In this document: one piece after another, positions 1 through 6,203 of the stretch | Layout of the letters: the number at the start of each line of letters is the position of its first letter | How positions within the stretch are numbered: the stretch's first letter is position 1 | Assembly: GCA_964605915.1 (NCBI GenBank) | Contig: CAZSET010000103.1 | Span: 1 to 13,541, forward strand | Direction of reading: 5' to 3' | Origin: DAOVRD01 sp964605915 | GTDB lineage: Bacteria; Planctomycetota; Brocadiia; SM23-32 | Length of the DNA: 13,541 nt | Program-made: the position numbers and the translations under genes | The notes under the pieces: generated by a model | Databases searched by the model: none | The model's input: the letters and a program-made list of their open reading frames with translations, nothing else | What the model was told of the DNA's origin: nothing

Positions 1-698
1 CAGACAAGCGATACGAAGGTCAGATCGTCCGCGGCCGCGCGGTCGATGAAGACGCGGTTGAGTGCGAACTCTTCGTCCGGCGACTCCAGAAAGCCGGGCG
101 GGATGGCCTCCGGCATCACAGGCGGCCAGAGCGTCAGCCGCCTCGGCCCCCAGCGGTTGTTGTCCTTCAGCAGATTGTCGTGCCAGCCGTGGGTGGGCAG
201 CTCCCAGAGCTCCGGGAACCCATCCTCCTCGTAGCGGAACGGCTGGTTCAATGGCGCCGGCAGGGAGTAGTCTCGCCCCCAGGCCATGCTGCTCGCGTAC
301 TCGAGTCCGCCTTCCGAGAGTGCTTCGAGCAGGCGGGGGGCCCCCTTGAGCCCGTCCACGAAGCTGCAGCCGGGGCGCACCCCGCGGCACGGGCGGTCGA
401 ACACCTGTTCGACTGCTGCCTTGCCGCGCAGGATCTCGTTCCTTGCCCGTTCGGGCGGCACGGCCGGGCCGCAGAACGGATGGTCCCGCAGCGTAGCGTG
501 GGAGTAGGTGTGCGAAGCAACCTCGAAGAGCGGGCCCCCGAGCAACTGCCCGTACTCCTCCGGGTCGGCCTCGAGGATCCGCCCGACCAGGAAGAACGTC
601 GCAGGCAGGTCGTGACGCCGGTGCACGTCGACGATCTTCCGGCATGCGGGCAGGCACGCCGGGCTTTCCACGTCGTATGCGGCGATGTAGAGGGTCAC
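1..698 (-). CDS. Polysaccharide deacetylase (NodB/CE4 family), 3' end cut by window edge
   Basis: The minus-strand frame stays open from a GTG at 698 to the window edge (232 codons), so the C-terminus is missing. The NodB-type fold is visible in order: a first strand with AAYDVES (D9 and E11 in the place of the usual TFDDG motif), ATFFLVG (residues 33-39), EVASHTYSH with H63 and H67 as the expected metal ligands, and VRPG (107-110). The family removes N- or O-acyl groups from surface polysaccharides or amino sugars using a divalent metal; the substrate here cannot be told. GGAGAG lies 7 bases before the GTG and supports this start. The gene begins 34 bases after the DegT stop with no promoter visible between, so the two are probably co-transcribed. 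The D-x-E form of motif 1 suggests the PgdA/PuuE-like branch rather than classical chitin deacetylases; this is an inference. Confidence 0.85.
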   Translation of the reverse strand, partial: MTLYIAAYDVESPACLPACRKIVDVHRRHDLPATFFLVGRILEADPEEYGQLLGGPLFEVASHTYSHATLRDHPFCGPAVPPERARNEILRGKAAVEQVFDRPCRGVRPGCSFVDGLKGAPRLLEALSEGGLEYASSMAWGRDYSLPAPLNQPFRYEEDGFPELWELPTHGWHDNLLKDNNRWGPRRLTLWPPVMPEAIPPGFLESPDEEFALNRVFIDRAAADDLTFVSLV

Positions 699-732
699 GC
701 GCCGTCTCTCCGCGGGCGGTCAGGAGCGCGGC

Positions 733-2118
733 TCAGAGCCAGCCCGCCGCGCCGGCGTCCTCGGTGCAATACGCCGAGAGGACCTTGTTGATGCCCGTGG
801 CAATGTTGCGGCAGTCACGGGCCGTGAGCCACTGGTTCAGGGAGATGACGATGACGCGGTCGAACAGATCGTCGGCCACGGGGCAGTCGCCCCTGCCATA
901 CTCCACCTTCCCGCCCCGCTGGAGGTAGATCGGGCATTCGTAGGGGCAGTTGACGTCGGTGGGCCCGTTCTTTAGCGTCACGGGGAACATGTAGGAGTAC
1001 TGGTGCCAGTCGGGGTGAGCATCTCGCCCCCGCATCTGCGCCCGGACGCCTTCGGCATTCAGGGCTTCGACGATCTTCTTGCCGAGCTCGACCGTCTCAG
1101 GGAAGAACCGCAGGGAATAGCCCACCTCCCCGTCCGCGTCGTTCAGCTTCTGGGGGACTATCTCGCGGTAGGTCTTGAGCTGCGTGATGATGCGCCGCTT
1201 GACTTGGTTGAACCGCTTGACGATGGCCGCCATCTGCTTGAGCTGGACGACGTCGATGGCCGCCTCCAACTCTGACATCCGATAGTTGGTCCCACAGAAG
1301 AGCTCGCCCTCGTGGCGCGGCGATCCGAATCGGTCGGGGCGCCACAGCCCGCCGCACTCGGCCAGTTGGCTGGCTCGTTCCCAGAGCCGCTTGCTGTCGG
1401 TGAGCAGCAGGCCACCCTCACCGCCGCCCACGATCTTGTAGGCCGAGATGCTGAAGCATCCGATGTCCCCGATGGTGCCGACGTGGCGTCCCCTGTAGGT
1501 TGCTCCGCAGGACTGCGCGCAGTCCTCCACCACCTTCAGTTTGTGCTTGCGGGCGACCTTCATGATGGGGCGCATGTCGGGGACGCTGCCCATGACGCAG
1601 GTGGGCGCGAGGGCGACGGTGCGCTCGGTGATGAGCGGCTCGATCTTGCTCGGATCCATGCTGAGGGATTCGTCCACGTCGCAGAAGACGGGGATTCCCT
1701 TTGCCGTCACGACCGCAGCGGCCGTGGCGAAAAAGCCGATGGCCGGGCAAATGACCTCCGTGCCCGGCCCGACGCCGGCGGCCACGAAGGCGGCGTGCAG
1801 CGCTCCCGTGCCCGAGCTGAGGCCGATCGCGTACTTGACCCCGAAGGTCTCGCGGGCCACCCGCTCGAAAGCCTGCACGCAGGTCTCCTCGAGGTCCGAG
1901 TAGTAGTTCGCCAGGAACGGACCACTTCCCATCTCCTCCTGCGCAACGGCGTCCCGTATCTTTCCCAGCGTAGGCTTGGAGAAACCGAATCGCCGGGCGA
2001 CGGACATGAACTCCTCGACCCCGATCTTCGGTTTGCCCTTGCCTTCGATCTGCGAGACGGCCTTCAAACCGCCCTGGAGGGCCAGTTTCTGCTCTTCCTT
2101 CTTTGTGCCGCGCTGCAT
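733..2118 (-). CDS. DegT/DnrJ/EryC1/StrS-family PLP-dependent aminotransferase
   Basis: This 461-residue protein has the fold-type I sugar aminotransferase signatures: SSGTGALHAAF for phosphate binding, EDCAQSCGA (D199 pairs with the PLP ring nitrogen), and GCFSISAYKIVGGGEGG, where K228 should form the Schiff base. Family members usually transfer an amino group from glutamate or glutamine to a keto sugar on a nucleotide or cyclitol. The C-terminal part also carries a cysteine-containing NCPYECPIY stretch. A lead-in of about 60 residues (LALQGGLKAV onward) precedes the core, as in StrS-like members. ATG 2118 is chosen because AGGAGC sits just upstream and the preceding residues look non-coding. 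An open frame continues upstream through the N gap into the GNAT gene, but I reject it as a fusion. The polysaccharide deacetylase follows at once, which suggests amino-sugar or surface-glycan work; the exact substrate is unknown. Confidence 0.93.
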   Translation of the reverse strand: MQRGTKKEEQKLALQGGLKAVSQIEGKGKPKIGVEEFMSVARRFGFSKPTLGKIRDAVAQEEMGSGPFLANYYSDLEETCVQAFERVARETFGVKYAIGLSSGTGALHAAFVAAGVGPGTEVICPAIGFFATAAAVVTAKGIPVFCDVDESLSMDPSKIEPLITERTVALAPTCVMGSVPDMRPIMKVARKHKLKVVEDCAQSCGATYRGRHVGTIGDIGCFSISAYKIVGGGEGGLLLTDSKRLWERASQLAECGGLWRPDRFGSPRHEGELFCGTNYRMSELEAAIDVVQLKQMAAIVKRFNQVKRRIITQLKTYREIVPQKLNDADGEVGYSLRFFPETVELGKKIVEALNAEGVRAQMRGRDAHPDWHQYSYMFPVTLKNGPTDVNCPYECPIYLQRGGKVEYGRGDCPVADDLFDRVIVISLNQWLTARDCRNIATGINKVLSAYCTEDAGAAGWL

Positions 2119-2163
2119 TTGCCTGCTCCTAAACCCTGACACTGCCGCAGTTCTGACAGCCAG

Positions 2164-2192
2164 ATTGTACGGGGACCCCCTGCGGGGTGCAA
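2164..2192 (-). promoter_or_regulatory. Possible sigma70-like promoter of the DegT-deacetylase unit
   Basis: On the minus strand TTGCAC (2187-2192) and TACAAT (2164-2169) are 17 bases apart, giving a leader of about 40 bases to ATG 2118. The -10 matches consensus at five of six places and the -35 only at three. The spacer holds a small hairpin (ACCCC/GGGGT, 2175-2188), which could instead be the end of the upstream GNAT transcript. Confidence 0.4.
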
Positions 2193-2203
2193 AGCGGCGC
2201 GCT

Positions 2204-3315
2204 TCAGAACCTGTCCGGGCACCACATGTACGGTGCNNNNNNNNNNGGGCCTCCAGCAAGGGCTGAACGTTTCCTTCGGCTTCGACCTCAGGGTCGGAAA
2301 GAACGTCATCGGCCGTTCGGTAGCCGACGATGAGCTGCGTCAGTTCGTCCTGCCCCAGCGCCAGGCGGTACCGATGCACCTCGTCGGCCTCCGAAGCGCC
2401 GCCCAGGTGCAGCTCCGTCGCACCCAGGTCTGTCTCCAGGCTGAGGATGACCGGCCGGCCGCCCAACCGGCTCCGTCCAAAGCGGTCCTGAAGGCCGGGC
2501 TCGACCTTGCGGAAGAGCTGCTCCTGGTTGAGTATCCTCATCATACCGCCGCCCATGCGATGGTGGCTCGTGTGGACGCTGGCACCGAAGCGTTGAACGA
2601 ACCAGGCGAAAGCGTGGTCGGGCGGAATGTGCAGCTCGATCTCCCCGCATCGCCGCTCGATCGCCATCCTCGCGAACTCATACAGCAGGGCCGCGTGTGC
2701 GGACGGCTCCGCGGCGCTGACCTCCGCGACCTTCACCGCCGTTTTCGTGTCGTCCAACACTGCGTAGGCAACCTTTCTTCGATGCTCGTCCCGCATGACG
2801 AACGCGTTTGCCTTGATCCAATAGTCGGTTCCTCTCGTAAAGCCCGAAAAGTGCTCCCTCTCGCGCACGAGGGCCGCGGGCCTATGGCGGTTGTCCTCAT
2901 TGTAGAGCCGCACGACGAACCCGTAGTCCCTCTTGGACATGGGAGAGGTCGTGTACTTCCCGGCCCTCCGGCCGGCTCTCTCCGCGTCGCGCGTGGCGAC
3001 GGCAATGCGATGGTCGGGCAGGCACGGGATGAAGCCGAACTTGTTGTAGAAGTCCGGGATGCCGAACAGCACAGAGACGTCGAATCCCTCTTCTGTCATG
3101 TATCGCACGGTGTCCTGGAGGAGATACCTGGCGTGGCCTTTCATGCGATGCTGCCGTTCAGTCTGCACGCTGCCGATGCCAGCCATCCGCACCGGGATGC
3201 CGAACAGCCAGATGGACGCGGCCAGCACGGACAGGCTGCTGACGGTTTCGCCGTTGCACAGGACGTGGCGGTTGTGCCACCGGCCACGGACTTCTGTTCG
3301 TACTTCTCTCCTCAT
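2204..3315 (-). CDS. Eis-like GNAT N-acetyltransferase (COG4552-type), interrupted by assembly gap
   Basis: From ATG 3315 the protein shows MAGIGSVQTERQHRMKGHA (acetyl-CoA binding, residues about 44-62) and VSVLFGIPDFYNKFGF (80-95). A second divergent GNAT-like half follows (around FGASVHTSHHRMGGGMMRIL), then an SCP2-like tail (DELTQLIVGYRTADDVL). This order is that of Eis-type acetyltransferases, which acetylate amines, including aminoglycosides in mycobacteria. The frame enters ten Ns after PLLEA. Beyond them a different minus frame reads PYMWCPDRF then TGA (stop 2204-2206), the C-terminal form expected for the family, in which the terminal Phe carboxylate acts as general base in mycobacterial Eis. 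So the true gap length cannot be 10. GGAAGG precedes the ATG. The N-terminus is roughly 50 residues shorter than usual, and no alternative start exists before the in-frame stop upstream. Substrate unknown. Confidence 0.82.
2237..2246. other. Assembly gap (ten Ns)
   Basis: Ten undetermined bases fall within the last codons of the GNAT gene. The coding frame on the right side and the recognisable C-terminus on the left side are in different frames. If both belong to one gene, the real gap length leaves remainder 2 when divided by 3, so 10 is probably a placeholder. Confidence 0.97.
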
Positions 3316-3368
3316 TGTCCTTCCCTCGGGGTGTAACGCGAGCGGCGAGTTCGCCCCGGCAGGCCGTC

Positions 3369-3397
3369 TATTATGGCGAGCACAACATGGTTGTCAA
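3369..3397 (-). promoter_or_regulatory. Sigma70-like promoter of the GNAT gene
   Basis: Minus strand TTGACA (3392-3397), a spacer of 17, then ATAATA (3369-3374); CATAAT one base earlier is an alternative -10. The -35 is a perfect consensus. Transcription would begin near 3362 and give a leader of about 47 bases carrying GGAAGG before ATG 3315. It supports the short GNAT start. It lies back to back with the plus-strand promoter at 3422-3449. Confidence 0.72.
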
Positions 3398-3421
3398 CGC
3401 CTCGGGCCGAAGCCCCTTTTC

Positions 3422-3449
3422 TTGAACGGCCTGTGGCGCCGGCTATAAT
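3422..3449 (+). promoter_or_regulatory. Sigma70-like promoter of the URO-D-family gene
   Basis: TTGAAC (3422-3427), a spacer of 16, then a perfect TATAAT (3444-3449). The start point would be near 3456, about 42 bases before ATG 3498. The -35 is embedded in CCTTTTCTTGA, a string that also occurs at the -35 region before the TpsB gene (about 10025-10035). A GGGC-CGAA-GCCC dyad (3404-3415) lies between this and the divergent GNAT promoter and could be an operator. Confidence 0.68.
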
Positions 3450-3497
3450 GCGCGCCACGTTGGCCTGGGTGCGTCGATTCCGCTGCGCGGGGGCAAG

Positions 3498-4544
3498 ATG
3501 ATAGACCCGGAGACGAAGAACGAGAGGGCGCGCAACTACCTGCGGGCGGCCTACTTTCTGGAGCCCGACTGGATCCCGTGCACCGTGGCCATCATGCCCG
3601 CCACGTGGAGGAGATACCGGGAGCGAGTGGAGGACGTGCTGGTCGACTATCCGTTGCTCCTCCCTCACTTCCGCAAGGGGCAGCGGGACTTCGACGCCGT
3701 CGGCGACCGGCGTTACGCTGCGGGGCGCTTCACCGATAACTGGGGATGCGTCTGGGACAACATAGCGGAAGGGCTGGACGGCGCGGTGGTGGAGCACCCT
3801 CTCGGAGACTGGGCCGACTTCGAGCACTATAGCCCTCCGAATCCCCTGACCGAAGGGGACGGGTGGGGGGCGGCGCCTGATTGGGACGAGCTGCAAACGC
3901 GCTGCGACCGCGCCAGACGCGAGGGCCGGATCGCCTGGGGCGGGATGCCTCACGGGTTCATGTACATGCGCCTCTACTACGTGCGCGGCTTCGAGAACCT
4001 GATGCTGGACTTCGCCACCGAGGAGCCGCGGCTGGCGGATCTCGTAGAGATGGTCCTGGGCTACAACATGGCGGCCATCGAGAAGATGATCGAGTGCGGG
4101 GTCGAGTTCATTTCGTTCGGCGACGACCTGGGAGTGCAGAGGTCCCTGCCCTTCAGCCCCGCGACGTGGCGCAAGTACCTGCTGCCGTGCTACCGGCAGA
4201 TGGTGGGGCGCTGCCGGGAGTGTGGAGTCGAGGTCTACCTGCACTCCGACGGCCACGTTCTGGAGATCATCCCGGACCTGATCGAGGCGGGCGTCACCGT
4301 CCTGAATCCGCAGATACGGGCGAACGGTCTCGACGGACTGGAGGCGACCGCCAAGGGCAGGATTTGCATCAACCTGGACCTGGACCGCCAGCTCTTCCCG
4401 TTTGCCAAGCCGCGCGAAGTCTCCGACCACATACGCACGGCCGCCGGCGGGCTGATGCTCTACGCGGAGTGTGAGCCCGACGTGCCCCTGGAGAACATAC
4501 GGGCCATCTGCGCCGCGCTGGAGGAGATAGGCGGGCCGGCCTGA
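3498..4544 (+). CDS. Uroporphyrinogen decarboxylase (URO-D)-family protein, probably not the haem enzyme
   Basis: This 348-residue protein has the URO-D/cobalamin-dependent methyltransferase barrel pattern: GRFTDNWGCVWDN near the N-terminus, a central FISFGDDLGVQRSLPFSPATWRKYLLP, then VYLHSDGHVLEIIPDLIEAGVTVLNP, and a final YAECEPDVPLENI. In MtaA/MtbA-type methyltransferases the HxC motif binds zinc. Here it is H249-S-D251, so Asp replaces the Cys. The N-terminal Arg-rich signature of true HemE is absent. It is therefore likely one of the many uncharacterised URO-D-like proteins of planctomycetes, perhaps acting in methyl transfer or on a cofactor; the reaction is unknown. ATG 3498 is preceded by GGGGGC and fits the promoter. 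A GC-rich hairpin follows the stop. A 501-residue open frame on the opposite strand is a high-GC shadow. Confidence 0.88.
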   Translation: MIDPETKNERARNYLRAAYFLEPDWIPCTVAIMPATWRRYRERVEDVLVDYPLLLPHFRKGQRDFDAVGDRRYAAGRFTDNWGCVWDNIAEGLDGAVVEHPLGDWADFEHYSPPNPLTEGDGWGAAPDWDELQTRCDRARREGRIAWGGMPHGFMYMRLYYVRGFENLMLDFATEEPRLADLVEMVLGYNMAAIEKMIECGVEFISFGDDLGVQRSLPFSPATWRKYLLPCYRQMVGRCRECGVEVYLHSDGHVLEIIPDLIEAGVTVLNPQIRANGLDGLEATAKGRICINLDLDRQLFPFAKPREVSDHIRTAAGGLMLYAECEPDVPLENIRAICAALEEIGGPA

Positions 4545-4547
4545 GCG

Positions 4548-4582
4548 CCGCCGGCCAGAGGCGTCAGGCTGGCCCCCGGCGG
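4548..4582 (+). terminator. GC-rich hairpin after the URO-D-family gene, possible terminator
   Basis: CCGCCGG-CCAG (4548-4558) pairs with CTGG-CCC-CCGGCGG (4569-4582), leaving a three-base bulge and a ten-base loop. It starts three bases after the stop codon, which is a terminator position, but there is no T-run after it. It may act with Rho or only protect the 3' end. Confidence 0.35.
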
Positions 4583-4666
4583 GCCTGGCGATCATGGAAG
4601 TGCGGTGATTGGCGAATGACCGGCGGGGCGCGGCTCTGGGGGCACCCCGGGCCCAAGCCTTTTGGG

Positions 4667-4695
4667 TTGCGTTGGCGCCGGCCCGTTGATAAGAT
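4667..4695 (+). promoter_or_regulatory. Possible promoter of the phosphoesterase gene
   Basis: TTGCGT (4667-4672), spacer 17, TAAGAT (4690-4695). The predicted leader to ATG 4786 is about 84 bases. Both boxes are moderate matches, and a CCTTTT string lies just before, as at the two other promoters with this string in the window. Confidence 0.42.
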
Positions 4696-4785
4696 AACGG
4701 CTCATGCCGGGCCTCGTGACGTCGGCAGAAGGCCCGCCGCTTGAGGGCCTCCATCGGGTGGAATCGACATTGTTGCGGACAGCGC

Positions 4786-5556
4786 ATGATAGCTGTAGTA
4801 TCAGACATCCATTCCAACCTTGAGGCGTTGAGCGCCGTCCTGGTAGCCGTGCGCGATGCCGAGGATATCTACTGCACAGGTGACATCGTCGGTTACGGCC
4901 CGAACCCCAACGAGTGCTGCGAGCTGGTGCGCGAGTACAAGATGCAGGCCCTCCAGGGCAACCACGACTTCGTCTGCGCCAACCTCGACCGGCTCGGGAC
5001 TAATGACGAGACTTTCTCCGACGAAGATAGGGCCCTCTGCCGGGAGATATACGAGGAGAAGAACACCGCCGCCCAGGCGGCCTCACGCTGGACCAACAGC
5101 GTGTTAACGCCGGAGAACAAGGCGTTCCTGCGCTCGCTGCCGCTCCAGATGAACGTGCGCGGGGCGACGATGGTGCACGGTTCCCCGGGCTCGAAGAAGG
5201 ACATGCTGGACGAGTACCTCATGCCGGGCCAGATTCGCAAGGGGCTCGTGGACGAGATACAGGGGCACATCCTGGTGGTGGGGCACAGTCACATGCCGAT
5301 GCGCACCCAGTGGGTCCTCAACCCGGGCAGCGTCGGCCAGCCCAGGGACAGGAACTGGCTGGCTAGCTTCGCCACTCTTGAGGGCGCATGGTTCCGGTTC
5401 CCCTACATCCGCAACGGTGACATGAGCTTCCGGCTGGTCAGCCAGCTTGTGACCATTCAGCGTGTCCCCTACGACGTGACGACGACCGTTAAGAAGATCA
5501 AGCAACAGGGCGAGCTACCCGATTCCCTCGGGGACCGGCTCCTGGTCGGGCTCTGA
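4786..5556 (+). CDS. Calcineurin-like metallophosphoesterase (YfcE/MJ0936-like)
   Basis: The 256-residue protein carries all five metal-binding blocks of the family in order: SDIHSN (D7, H9), CTGDIVGYGPNP, LQGNHDF, MVHGSP and VVGHSHMP, followed by LNPGSVGQPRD. Such enzymes use two metal ions to hydrolyse phosphomono- or diesters. The GYGPNP and NPGSVGQPRD wording is that of small cytosolic stand-alone members, whose physiological substrates are mostly unknown. The start at ATG 4786 puts the first strand (MIAVVSDIH) at the N-terminus, as is usual; an in-frame TTG at 4741 would add 15 residues that do not look family-like. The RBS is weak. A tail of about 40 residues after NGDMSFRLVSQ is charged and may be accessory. 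The 72-residue gene follows after 38 bases and is probably in the same operon. Confidence 0.93.
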   Translation: MIAVVSDIHSNLEALSAVLVAVRDAEDIYCTGDIVGYGPNPNECCELVREYKMQALQGNHDFVCANLDRLGTNDETFSDEDRALCREIYEEKNTAAQAASRWTNSVLTPENKAFLRSLPLQMNVRGATMVHGSPGSKKDMLDEYLMPGQIRKGLVDEIQGHILVVGHSHMPMRTQWVLNPGSVGQPRDRNWLASFATLEGAWFRFPYIRNGDMSFRLVSQLVTIQRVPYDVTTTVKKIKQQGELPDSLGDRLLVGL

Positions 5557-5594
5557 GCCCGCCACGTCGGGCCCGTGGGCAAGAGAGCGAGACA

Positions 5595-5813
5595 ATGGCA
5601 GAAGACGACGAGCGAGCGGCACAGATCGTTGAGTTGGTGGACTCGGCCGAAGGCTTCATATCCGACGCGGAGTTCCGCGAGGAGTACGAGGCCCGCCAGC
5701 TCCGGTACCTGCAGGCCATGTCGAACCTGTTACGGGCCATCATCCTGCAGAACCGCCAGTTGATGGAACTGCTGCAGAGCCGTGCGGAGCCGGGAGGCGC
5801 CCGGCGGCCCTGA
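5595..5813 (+). CDS. Small hypothetical helical protein (72 aa)
   Basis: I do not recognise this protein. The sequence begins MAEDDERAAQIVEL and is dominated by Glu, Arg, Leu and Gln. The stretch from DAEFREEY to MELLQSR (about residues 24-65) has hydrophobic spacing that suggests a long amphipathic helix or coiled coil. There is no signal peptide, Cys pair or membrane segment. It lies 38 bases after the phosphoesterase stop in the same direction, with a purine-rich GAGAGCGAGA before the ATG, so it is likely co-translated with it and might be a partner. Its TGA is inside the left arm of the inverted-repeat element that follows, so its last residues may have been altered by that element. The helical pattern and operon position favour a real gene, without proof. 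Confidence 0.6.
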   Translation: MAEDDERAAQIVELVDSAEGFISDAEFREEYEARQLRYLQAMSNLLRAIILQNRQLMELLQSRAEPGGARRP

Positions 5814-5985
5814 GAGCTCCTAACGAGACCCCCTGCTGGCTTCGGCCGGCTGCAGCGCCGCCCTGCGGCGTCGGGCTGCATCGGCGATGCTCTGCCTCTG
5901 CATCGCCTGCTTCTCCCTCCTTGCATGACGGCGCTTCGCTCTGCCTCGGGCCGACGCACGGGGTTCTGTTAGGAGCTCTAAGGGC
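5807..5985 (+). repeat. 179-base inverted-repeat element: MITE-like or structured RNA
   Basis: The ends (5807-5832 and 5960-5985) are inverted copies matching at 22 of 26 positions, built around AGAGCTCCTAAC. Two of the four mismatches become G-U pairs in plus-strand RNA, so 24 of 26 could pair. Inside are hairpin A, GCTGGC-TTCG-GCCGGC (5835-5850), with a C(UUCG)G tetraloop; hairpin B, CGCCGC-CCT-GCGGCG (5856-5870); and hairpin C, GCGATGC/GCATCGC around nine bases (5884-5906). GCGTCGG (5868-5874) can alternatively pair with CCGACGC (5951-5957), which would exclude hairpin B. No convincing protein is encoded. The layout fits a non-autonomous transposon derivative or a branched non-coding RNA. 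No clear target-site duplication is seen, and no second copy lies in this window. Confidence 0.62.
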
Positions 5986-6096
5986 GGCGGTCCCGTTGTC
6001 GGGCGGCCTGTGCGTTTGGGGGCGGGGGTTCGTGCCGGAGAGCTTCCCGTCAATCTCTGCGGCGCGACGTCACTGGTCGCTCAGTACCCAGGGGGA
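5986..6096. other. Intergenic stretch without recognisable feature
   Basis: Between the inverted-repeat element and the kinase promoter the DNA is G-rich on the plus strand, including a GGGGGCGGGGG run near 6020. I see no convincing start with RBS, hairpin or repeat. Open frames here are short and arginine-rich, as expected by chance at this base composition. Confidence 0.5.
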
Positions 6097-6124
6097 TGGA
6101 CATCCGCTCCGGGTGTGCTATCAT
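6097..6124 (+). promoter_or_regulatory. Probable promoter of the WD40 kinase gene
   Basis: TGGACA (6097-6102), spacer 16, then TATCAT (6119-6124) preceded by TGC, which makes an extended -10. Each box matches consensus at five of six places. The leader would begin near 6131 and contains a small GGGGC/GCCCC hairpin (6137-6160) upstream of the translation start. Confidence 0.5.
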
Positions 6125-6203
6125 GTTGTGGCCGTAGGGGCCGGCCGCGCCTTGTGCCCCGCAGGATCGCTTGTGGATCATATGCAGAGCGCAACGTCTT
6201 CCA

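Noticed and set aside
180..791. 203-codon plus-strand open frame at the left end
   Set aside because: The minus strand here encodes a deacetylase with its metal-binding motifs; the plus frame has no recognisable feature.
733..3315. A single 860-codon open frame joining acetyltransferase and aminotransferase
   Set aside because: It exists only through the ten Ns. DegT has its own RBS and ATG, and the acetyltransferase has its own C-terminus and stop in a different frame.
2233..3336. 367-codon plus-strand open frame opposite the acetyltransferase
   Set aside because: It runs into the Ns, lacks motifs, and is antisense to a clear GNAT protein.
4652..4666. CCCAA-GCCTT-TTGGG hairpin before the phosphoesterase
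   Set aside because: The stem is only five bases, with no T-run, and overlaps the likely -35 region; it is too weak to call.
3312..4817. Long 501-codon open frame on the minus strand opposite the URO-D-family gene
   Set aside because: Its translation is Arg/Pro/Ala/His-rich without family motifs, while the plus strand encodes a recognisable protein with promoter and RBS. It is a high-GC shadow.
5820..6053. Small Arg-rich minus-strand protein across the inverted-repeat element
   Set aside because: The composition is what structured GC-rich DNA gives by chance, and there is no RBS or family resemblance.
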